Below are positions 7,558-12,127 of a stretch of 12,127 nt of DNA, in pieces. The position numbers and the translations under genes were made by a program. Positions within the stretch are counted from its first letter, which is position 1; every line of letters starts with the position of its first letter. Source of the stretch: Treponema sp. (GTDB taxonomy: Bacteria; Spirochaetota; Spirochaetia; Treponematales; Breznakiellaceae). The stretch is taken from the NCBI GenBank assembly GCA_031273405.1, contig JAISRW010000205.1, forward strand, positions 1 through 12,127, written 5' to 3'. The notes under the pieces are model-generated. The model was not told the DNA's origin, ran no database searches, and saw nothing but the letters and a program-made list of their open reading frames with translations.

Positions 7558-7608
7558 GATTGGTTGCCAATCTCCAAAAATAAAAAACCACAACGAACCG
7601 CAGGTTCG
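7558..7608. repeat. Two further triloop hairpins of the palindromic family
   Basis: GATTGG (7558-7563), loop TTG, CCAATC (7567-7572); then CGAACC (7594-7599), loop GCA, GGTTCG (7603-7608). The second stem is identical to the one at 11604-11618, where the loop is TTC instead of GCA. Confidence 0.65.
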
Positions 7609-7764
7609 CGGTTCGCGGCAAAGAAGGATATACTCAAATTGTTCATTCCGCGCCGGGTGCTCCTTGCTCGCGGCCTACTCTTTCCTGCCGGCTTGCAGGT
7701 TATACCCTTCCTCTACCTCGCCCTCCACTTCCTCTATCATCCGCCGCCTGCGGTCCCCGCCGCG

Positions 7765-7991
7765 GAGGCGACCGTAAAAGAGAAGACGGCGGAGAAACTG
7801 AAGACGGACAAAGGCAAAGCCGTATACAAGAAGCGGAAAGAGACGGCAGAGCCGGTATTCGGGATAATCAAGCAGGCGATGGGATTCCGTCAATTTCTGC
7901 TGAGGGGGGGCTAGAAAAGGTGAATCTTGAATGGGAATTGGTGTTCCTGGCATACAACTTCAAGCGGTTATATACCCTGAAAATGAGCTAA
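7765..7991 (+). pseudogene. Decayed DDE transposase, C-terminal remnant (IS1182/IS5-like), frameshifted
   Basis: In one frame, residues encoded at 7768-7908 read ATVKEKTAEKLKT, then GKAVYKKRKETAEPVFG and IIKQAMGFRQFLLRG. This is the characteristic C-terminus of an IS1182-like DDE transposase, where VEPVFGxIK carries the catalytic Glu. The frame stops at TAG 7912-7914 just after a run of seven G. Reading on in the frame starting at 7911 continues the family motif as LEKVNLEWELVFLAYNFKRLY and ends at TAA 7989-7991. A length change in the G-run therefore broke the gene. The N-terminal two-thirds, including the first catalytic Asp residues, are absent. The left boundary is uncertain because 7620-7764 shows no clear transposase similarity. 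The family name is from memory of the motif. Confidence 0.8.
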
Positions 7992-7993
7992 AA

Positions 7994-8076
7994 GCCCCCG
8001 GTAAGGGGCAAACGCCGGTAGGGCAGCCCCATTGAGGGCTGGAAGCGGCCCTTTCATGAAGAAGCTTGAAATCTTC
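7994..8076 (+). repeat. Hairpin-rich flank after the transposase remnant
   Basis: GCCCC (7994-7998)/GGGGC (8005-8009); CAGCCC (8024-8029)/GGGCTG (8036-8041), enclosed by AGGGC (8020-8024)/GCCCT (8048-8052) which shares one base; and GAAGA (8058-8062)/TCTTC (8072-8076). It starts 2 bases after the transposase stop, so it is probably the 3' non-coding end of the insertion sequence. A small structured RNA is possible but unproven. Confidence 0.45.
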
Positions 8077-8121
8077 ACACAAGAAAATCCTGATTAATGG
8101 GCTCCTTACGCAGTTTCCAAG

Positions 8122-8153
8122 GTATAAATACTCACATTCGTGAATATTTATAC
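8122..8153. repeat. Long imperfect hairpin upstream of lysA
   Basis: GTATAAATACTCAC (8122-8135), loop ATTC, GTGAATATTTATAC (8140-8153): 13 of 14 positions pair. It is AT-rich with no T-run after it. It could be an insertion-sequence end, an operator-like palindrome or a leader structure for lysA, whose start is 121 bases downstream. Confidence 0.7.
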
Positions 8154-8168
8154 TATAACTTACGCAAG

Positions 8169-8187
8169 AAGCGCAACAAACTGCTAG
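8169..8187 (-). repeat. 19-nt dispersed repeat, copy B (inverted)
   Basis: On the minus strand it reads CTAGCAGTTTGTTGCGCTT. It is inverted relative to copy A (6944-6962) and to copy C (11546-11564), so A and B bracket the DUF2325 gene and transposase remnant, and B and C bracket lysA-dapL-exonuclease. Confidence 0.75.
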
Positions 8188-8273
8188 GGGCGGCTAAAAG
8201 TAAAATTGCCGCGCAATGCGGGACCTTGAATTGAATAGGAAAAAATGGCAAGATGAAGATCACAGGAGTCAAC

Positions 8274-9548
8274 ATGAGCGAAAAGAAGTTTCCTTTATCA
8301 AAGGCGCGGCTTGAAGAATTGGTCAAACAATACCCTACCCCCTTCTACGTCTACGATGAGCAGGGGATACGGGAAACCGCCCGGCGGATCAGGGCGGCCT
8401 TTTCGGTGTTTCCGGGTTACAAAGAACACTTCGCGGTAAAGGCCCTGCCCAACCCCTTTGTCCTCAAAATCCTCGCCGAAGAAGGTCTGGGGGCCGATTG
8501 TTCCAGCCTGCCCGAGCTTCTCCTGGCGGACATAGCGGGGATGAAGGGGGAAGAACTGATGCTTACTTCCAATGAGACCCCGGCCCGGGAATATATCAAG
8601 GCTAGGGAACTGGGGGCCGTCATCAATCTGGACGATTTTACCCATATCGATTATCTTGAAAAAACCGCGGGCCTTCCGGAACTGGTTTCCTGCCGCTATA
8701 ACCCCGGCCCCCTCAAGGAGGGGAACGCCATAATCGGGAATCCCGAAGAAGCCAAGTACGGCTTTACCAGGGAACAGCTCTTTGAGGGCTACCAACTTCT
8801 CAAAGCCCGGGGAGTCAGGCGTTTCGGCCTCCATACCATGGTAGCCTCCAACGAACTCAGCCTTGACTATCACCTTGAGACCGGGCGGATTCTCTTTGAG
8901 CTGGCGGTGGAAATAAAAGGAAGATGCGGGATCAGCCTGGAATTTGTCAACCCCGGCGGCGGCCTGGGCATCCCCTACCGGCCCGAACAGGAAGAAGTGA
9001 GCTGGGAAGCCCTGACCGGGGGGCTTAAAAAAATCTACGATGAAATTTTGAAACCCGCCGGTCTTGACGGCATGGCCATCCACACCGAATACGGCCGACC
9101 CGTCACCGGCCCCTACGGCTGGCTGGTCGCCAGGGCGATCCACAAAAAAGAAATCTACCGGAACTACATAGGCCTCGACGCCTGCATGGCCGATCTTATG
9201 CGGCCCGCCCTCTACAAGACCGCCTATCACCACATCACCGTACCGGGCAAGGAGAACGCGCCGGCCGCGGAGACCTACGATGTGGTAGGGAGCCTCTGCG
9301 AAAACAACGACAAGTTCGCCGTCCAGCGGAAGCTCCCGAAAATCGAAACCGGCGAGCAGGGCGACTTCGTGGTGATCCACGACGCCGGGGCCCACGGCCG
9401 GGCCATGGGCTTTAACTACAACGGCAAGCTCCGTTGCGGCGAACTCCTCCTGCGGCCCGACGGCTCAATCCTGCAGATCCGCCGCCCTGAGACGATAGAC
9501 GACTACTTCGCCACGCTGGATCTGGCTGCAGCGAAGGATTTTAAATAG
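8274..9548 (+). CDS. lysA: Diaminopimelate decarboxylase (divergent LysA)
   Basis: PLP enzyme of the alanine racemase-type fold (fold type III) that converts meso-diaminopimelate to L-lysine and CO2, the last step of lysine synthesis. 424 residues from the chosen start, normal for LysA. The PLP lysine is Lys56 in HFAVKALPNP; GADCSSLPEL (73-82), His187, NPGGGLG (226-232) and EYGRPVTGPYG (272-282) are the expected cofactor and substrate segments. Cys342-Glu343 in GSLCENND correspond to the CESxD substrate motif from the partner subunit, with N-N-D in place of the usual S-x-D. GAHGRAMGFNYNG (372-384) covers the C-terminal Tyr region. I prefer ATG 8274 (AGGAG at 8264-8268) over ATG 8253, which has a poorer site. 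dapL follows, supporting the role. A related carboxy-amine decarboxylase is the alternative. Confidence 0.88.
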   Translation: MSEKKFPLSKARLEELVKQYPTPFYVYDEQGIRETARRIRAAFSVFPGYKEHFAVKALPNPFVLKILAEEGLGADCSSLPELLLADIAGMKGEELMLTSNETPAREYIKARELGAVINLDDFTHIDYLEKTAGLPELVSCRYNPGPLKEGNAIIGNPEEAKYGFTREQLFEGYQLLKARGVRRFGLHTMVASNELSLDYHLETGRILFELAVEIKGRCGISLEFVNPGGGLGIPYRPEQEEVSWEALTGGLKKIYDEILKPAGLDGMAIHTEYGRPVTGPYGWLVARAIHKKEIYRNYIGLDACMADLMRPALYKTAYHHITVPGKENAPAAETYDVVGSLCENNDKFAVQRKLPKIETGEQGDFVVIHDAGAHGRAMGFNYNGKLRCGELLLRPDGSILQIRRPETIDDYFATLDLAAAKDFK

Positions 9549-9553
9549 AAGAT

Positions 9554-9632
9554 AACCACGGACCACACTGACCACACGGAAAATTCAGACTTCCCCGCTT
9601 TCCTGTCCGTGTCGTCCGTGAGGTCTGTGGTT
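9554..9632. repeat. 27-nt imperfect inverted repeat between lysA and dapL
   Basis: The arms are 9554-9580 and 9606-9632; 23 of 27 positions pair, around a 25-base centre. Each arm is built of short ACCAC/GGACC-like units with a period near 9. The right arm runs into TTAAATTTCTTTGATTTTTA, close to the dapL ribosome binding site. It may act as an attenuator or processing site, or be a mobile palindrome. Confidence 0.8.
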
Positions 9633-9660
9633 AAATTTCTTTGATTTTTAAGGAGAAACC

Positions 9661-10881
9661 ATGATAAAGCGGAATCCATGTATAGCGAACATCAAGGCGG
9701 GCTACCTCTTCCCGGAGATCGCCAGGAGGCGGAGGGAATATGCCGCGGCCCATCCCGAAACGGCGGAGCCGGAGCGCCGCATCATCAGCCTGGGAATAGG
9801 GAACACCACCGAGCCCATCCTGCCCCACATTGACGCGGGCCTCGTTAACGGCGCGAAAGCTCTGGCTACAGTCGAGGGTTATTCGGGTTATCAGGACGAA
9901 GGGCTTTTGGAACTGAGGGAGAAAATTTCCTCGGTGTTTTACAAGGGAGCGTTCTCCGCCGGCGAGGTCTTTATCTCCGACGGGGCCAAATGCGACATAG
10001 GCCGGCTTCAGCTCCTCTTCGGCGCGGGAACGCCGGCGGCCGTGCAGGACCCGTCCTACCCCGTGTATGTAGACGGTTCGGTGCTCATAGGCGCGGCCGG
10101 GCCCTGGGCGGGGGACGGCTACCGGGGGATAAGCTACCTCCCCTGCACGGCGGAAAACGATTATTTCCCCGATCTGTCCCTGCTTCCTGAAAGCGGCCTT
10201 CTCTACTTTTGCTCCCCCAACAACCCCACCGGCGCGGTTGCTTCCCGGGAACAGCTTGGCGCCCTGGTAAAAGCCGCCATAGAGAAAAAGTCCGTCATCA
10301 TCTTCGACGCTGCCTACGCCGAATACATACGGGACCCGGCCCTGCCCAAGAGCATCTACGAGATCGAAGGGGCCAGGACCTGCGCCATAGAGGTGAACTC
10401 CTTTTCCAAGCCTGCGGGCTTTACCGGAGTGCGCCTAGGCTGGTCCGTGGTTCCCATGGATCTTAAATACTCAGGCGGCGAAAGCGTCAACGCCGACTGG
10501 AACCGAATCTGCGCCACTGTTTTTAACGGCGCCTCCAACATAGCCCAGGCGGGGGGCCTTGCGGCCCTTGACGGCGACGGCCTCAGGGAAATCCGCGCTC
10601 TCACGGACTTCTACCTGGGGAACGCGAAGCTCATCCGCGAGGCCCTCCAAAAGCTGGGCATAGGATGCGTAGGCGGCGGCAACTCGCCCTACATCTGGGC
10701 CCGTTTCCCCGGCAGGGACAGTTGGGAGGTCTTCGCCGAAATCCTCGACAAATGCCGGGTGGTCACCACCCCCGGCTCCGGCTTCGGCCCCGCGGGAGAA
10801 AGCTTCATCCGCTTTTCAGCCTTCGGACACCGCCCGGATGTGGAGGAAGCCTGCCGGCGGCTTTCCCGGCTGAATTCATAA
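9661..10881 (+). CDS. dapL: LL-diaminopimelate aminotransferase
   Basis: PLP enzyme (aminotransferase class I/II, fold type I) that makes LL-diaminopimelate directly from tetrahydrodipicolinate and glutamate, bypassing the succinylase/acetylase branches. 406 residues, family length about 400-410. The N-terminus IKAGYLFPEIARRR (11-24) and ISLGIGNTTEP (42-52) are typical of DapL. Other hallmarks are EGYSGYQDEGLLELR (72-86), SDGAKCDIGR (106-115), SPNNPTG (185-191), Asp216/Tyr219 contacting PLP, the Schiff-base Lys250 in NSFSKPAGFTGVRLGW, and the phosphate-binding Arg258. ATG follows AAGGAG (9650-9655) by five bases. It lies 112 bases after lysA, with the inverted repeat between them. The pair covers two steps of diaminopimelate/lysine synthesis; dapA, dapB and dapF are not in the window. 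Confidence 0.95.
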   Translation: MIKRNPCIANIKAGYLFPEIARRRREYAAAHPETAEPERRIISLGIGNTTEPILPHIDAGLVNGAKALATVEGYSGYQDEGLLELREKISSVFYKGAFSAGEVFISDGAKCDIGRLQLLFGAGTPAAVQDPSYPVYVDGSVLIGAAGPWAGDGYRGISYLPCTAENDYFPDLSLLPESGLLYFCSPNNPTGAVASREQLGALVKAAIEKKSVIIFDAAYAEYIRDPALPKSIYEIEGARTCAIEVNSFSKPAGFTGVRLGWSVVPMDLKYSGGESVNADWNRICATVFNGASNIAQAGGLAALDGDGLREIRALTDFYLGNAKLIREALQKLGIGCVGGGNSPYIWARFPGRDSWEVFAEILDKCRVVTTPGSGFGPAGESFIRFSAFGHRPDVEEACRRLSRLNS

Positions 10882-10921
10882 CCGCCGACGCCACGGGCCG
10901 CACAAACCTTTTTATACTCCG

Positions 10922-10967
10922 CCGTTGCCGTGCGTACCCTTCGGCATACGCGGTTTAAAGGCAGCGG
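10922..10967 (+). promoter_or_regulatory. Possible folded leader of the exonuclease gene
   Basis: Outer stem CCGTTGCC (10922-10929)/GGCAGCGG (10960-10967) with one wobble, and inner stem GCGTA (10932-10936)/TACGC (10947-10951) topped by a TTCG-rich loop. The ribosome binding site AAAGGAG starts at the next base, so the fold could affect initiation. Not compared with any known RNA family. Confidence 0.3.
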
Positions 10968-10979
10968 AAAGGAGATACC

Positions 10980-11549
10980 ATGTATACACGAAGATTTTGG
11001 GTAGACACTGAAACCACCGGTCTTAATCCGAAAAAACACTTTGCTTTTCAAATATCATATCTTATTGAGGCGGACAACAAAATCCTCCTGGAACGTACCC
11101 TGGAGATGTGCCCAGACAACTATGAGGGGTTTGAATTTACAAAAGAGGCCGAAAAAATTCACGGCTATTCCCGGGCAAAAATACGGTCCCTTCCGCCGGA
11201 AACGGAACCATACAGCGTACTCCTTGAGGACTTGCGGCAATTCGCGGAAAACCGGCTGACCATAACCGGGTACAATATACCCTTTGACATATATTTCCTG
11301 AAGGCTTTTTTTGCGCGCCATAAACCCGCGGGGACGAGGAAAGGGCTTTTTTACCAGTATTTTGATTATATGTATTGCGATGTCATGCAATTGGTACAAG
11401 CCCACCGCATTGCCGGAAAACTCAATTTGCCCAGCATTGAATTGGAGAAGGTTTGTACCCATCTGGGTATCAGTGTCGAGGGCGCCCATAATAGTATGAT
11501 CGACATACTAAACACCAAAGCGGTATTTGACCGCTTAATTGACCGCTAG
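10980..11549 (+). CDS. Stand-alone DnaQ-like 3'-5' exonuclease (DEDDh)
   Basis: 189-residue member of the RNase T/DnaQ exonuclease superfamily, acting on single-stranded DNA or RNA ends with two metal ions. Exo I is WVDTETTGLNP with Asp9 and Glu11; Exo II is ITGYNIPFDIYFL with Asp103; Exo III is GAHNSMIDILNTK with His170 and Asp175, five residues apart as in DEDDh enzymes. All catalytic residues are present, so it should be active. Its length is that of a free exonuclease domain, without polymerase or helicase parts. A well-placed AAAGGAG precedes the ATG by five bases. The gene is more AT-rich than dapL. Its stop codon TAG lies inside copy C of the 19-nt repeat, so the 3' end may have been reset by the repeat. 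Roles could be proofreading as an epsilon-like subunit, repair or RNA turnover; the substrate cannot be read from sequence. Confidence 0.9.
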   Translation: MYTRRFWVDTETTGLNPKKHFAFQISYLIEADNKILLERTLEMCPDNYEGFEFTKEAEKIHGYSRAKIRSLPPETEPYSVLLEDLRQFAENRLTITGYNIPFDIYFLKAFFARHKPAGTRKGLFYQYFDYMYCDVMQLVQAHRIAGKLNLPSIELEKVCTHLGISVEGAHNSMIDILNTKAVFDRLIDR

Positions 11550-11618
11550 TAGTTTGTTGCGCTTCGCGCATAAAACCTCCAAAAATCGCCTGCAAGGCGA
11601 TTGCGAACCTTCGGTTCG
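11546..11618 (+). repeat. Composite repeat: 19-nt motif copy C plus three tandem triloop hairpins
   Basis: It begins with CTAGTAGTTTGTTGCGCTT (11546-11564). Hairpins: TGCGC/TTC/GCGCA (11558-11570); AATCGCCT/GCA/AGGCGATT (11584-11602); CGAACC/TTC/GGTTCG (11604-11618). All stems are perfect. The last two repeat the pair at 7006-7037. No long T-run follows, though the array could still slow or end transcription of the exonuclease gene, whose stop codon it contains. Confidence 0.8.
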
Positions 11619-11654
11619 ATTTATACTAAAGAGTGAATACATTTACCAAAACAT

Positions 11655-12014
11655 TTAGGCAGCCTCCTGATTGCACTTGAAGGCATTTTCATTGACAGCA
11701 ATAAGATCATCGAATAACTGAACTTTTTCGCCAATGAGTCTGTCCGCAATCTCTTTGTTAAGATTATCCACACTGTTGATTATCGAATCAATCTGTTCCC
11801 GAAACAATTCAAATTGGTTATAGTACCTTGAACGCAGTTTGCCTTTTACAAATTTCCGGAAACGTTCTATGAGGTTAAGATTGGGAGAATAGGGCGGAAT
11901 AAATACCAGGTTAATACCCAGTTGGGAGGTGATCCAGAAAGTATGATGGATAGAGGAACGAGAAATGACAATGAGGACAAAAGATGATACTATGAACCTA
12001 AAATCCCGGATTTT
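11655..12014 (-). pseudogene. IS630-family transposase, C-terminal remnant
   Basis: The minus strand is open from 12014 to the TAA at 11655-11657, with no start codon giving an intact product. It reads IHHTFWITSQLGINLVFIPPYSPN, then LNLIERFRKFVKGKLRSRYY, then a helical tail ending CNQEAA. The PPYSPxLNLIExF block is diagnostic of IS630-type DDE transposases and contains the third catalytic acidic residue (Glu). About 20-30 residues upstream, the DNA[SR]xH block that should carry the second Asp reads LIVISRSSIHH, so that Asp is lost. An in-frame stop at 12015-12017 cuts off the rest. It is therefore a dead 3' fragment of about 119 codons, of which the N-terminal 25 or so are poorly matched. Confidence 0.85.
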
Positions 12015-12127
12015 TTATGACAACATCGGAGGTTTTATGGAGAATGCATTGTAAATACTCCGCTGCTCCAGGGTGACAGGGAAGAGGATACTTTGACCCG
12101 CGATCTTTTGAACGCGGAGTTTTTTCA
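12015..12127 (+). other. Unassigned right edge with short open frame and terminator-like hairpin
   Basis: GGAGG (12028-12032) stands four bases before ATG 12037, but that frame stops after five codons (MENAL). A frame open from 12021 to the window end reads NTPLLQGDREEDTLTRDLL further on and has no normal start; a one-base change near 12051 would join the two. CCGCG (12098-12102)/CGCGG (12113-12117) followed by six T (12120-12125) also looks like a terminator. I cannot decide between a damaged or truncated gene start and non-coding sequence. Confidence 0.3.

Larger units (their letters stand above)
7492..8273. other. Gene-poor, repeat- and transposon-derived region upstream of lysA
   Basis: No intact gene is supported. 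In order: two triloop hairpins (7558-7572 and 7594-7608), a GC-rich unassigned stretch (7620-7764), the decayed 3' end of a transposase (7765-7991), a structured flank (7994-8076), a long imperfect hairpin (8122-8153), an inverted copy of the 19-nt repeat (8169-8187), and the lysA leader. No convincing promoter or lysine riboswitch was recognised before lysA. Confidence 0.7.

Noticed and set aside
7564..7914. Intact 116-residue protein
   Set aside because: Its C-terminal third is a transposase C-terminus that continues in another frame after the G-run; the N-terminal part overlaps a hairpin and has no similarity I recognise. Treated as a pseudogene fragment.
7904..7914. Programmed ribosomal frameshift at seven G
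   Set aside because: Insertion sequences use such sites, but here the N-terminal part of the transposase is missing, so decay is the simpler explanation.
7675..7953. 92-codon minus-strand frame rich in Arg and Glu
   Set aside because: Antisense to the transposase remnant; charged composition follows from GC-rich repeats.
7994..8160. Group II intron end or TnpB/IscB-associated guide RNA
   Set aside because: No domain V-like sequence, reverse transcriptase or TnpB/IscB remnant is visible; adjacent coding similarity is to an IS1182-like transposase.
8253..8273. Upstream ATG as the lysA start
   Set aside because: It adds only seven residues and has a weak, distant AGGA, while ATG 8274 has AGGAG at five bases.
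8298..9395. 365-codon open frame on the minus strand
   Set aside because: Antisense to lysA, no domain, no ribosome binding site.

Overview
The window looks like a chromosomal segment of a spirochaete, probably a Treponema relative. This rests on an EF-G of the spirochaete/mitochondrial EF-G1 type, a lysine route using LL-diaminopimelate aminotransferase (DapL), and a moderately GC-rich coding style interrupted by AT-richer, repeat-loaded gaps. The genus is inferred from family resemblance, not from a marker gene.

Layout. (1) 1-3506, plus strand: the 5'-truncated EF-G gene, then a TTG-started RecA/KaiC-like P-loop protein with a strong Shine-Dalgarno, then a GC-rich Rossmann-like protein resembling a short-chain dehydrogenase without its catalytic residues. 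The three are closely spaced and probably co-transcribed, ending at a weak terminator-like hairpin. (2) 3513-6911, minus strand and convergent: a compact branched-chain amino acid/amide ABC transporter operon, livH-livM-livG-livF, with overlapping or abutting genes. No periplasmic binding protein gene is present. (3) 6912-8273: an AT-richer, repeat-rich stretch with a small DUF2325 gene that has its own promoter, a decayed transposase 3' end with a frameshift, and several perfect hairpins. (4) 8274-10881, plus strand: lysA (a divergent diaminopimelate decarboxylase) and dapL, separated by a 27-nt imperfect inverted repeat. (5) 10980-11549: a stand-alone DnaQ-like 3'-5' exonuclease. (6) 11550-12127: three tandem hairpins, then the 3' end of an IS630-type transposase on the minus strand and an unresolved tail.

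How the parts relate. LivHMGF would import branched-chain amino acids or short amides using a binding protein encoded elsewhere. DapL and LysA make meso-diaminopimelate and lysine. The EF-G1-type factor would do ribosomal translocation. The gaps share a dispersed repeat: a 19-nt motif (CTAGCAGTTTGTTGCGCTT and close variants) occurs three times, near seven small perfect hairpins with three-base loops whose stems recur between sites. These repeats lie beside both transposase remnants.

I do not see a clear defence, CRISPR or biosynthetic system. The least explained material is the hairpin/19-mer repeat family, the uncharacterised ATPase and Rossmann-like protein behind EF-G, and the isolated DUF2325 gene.
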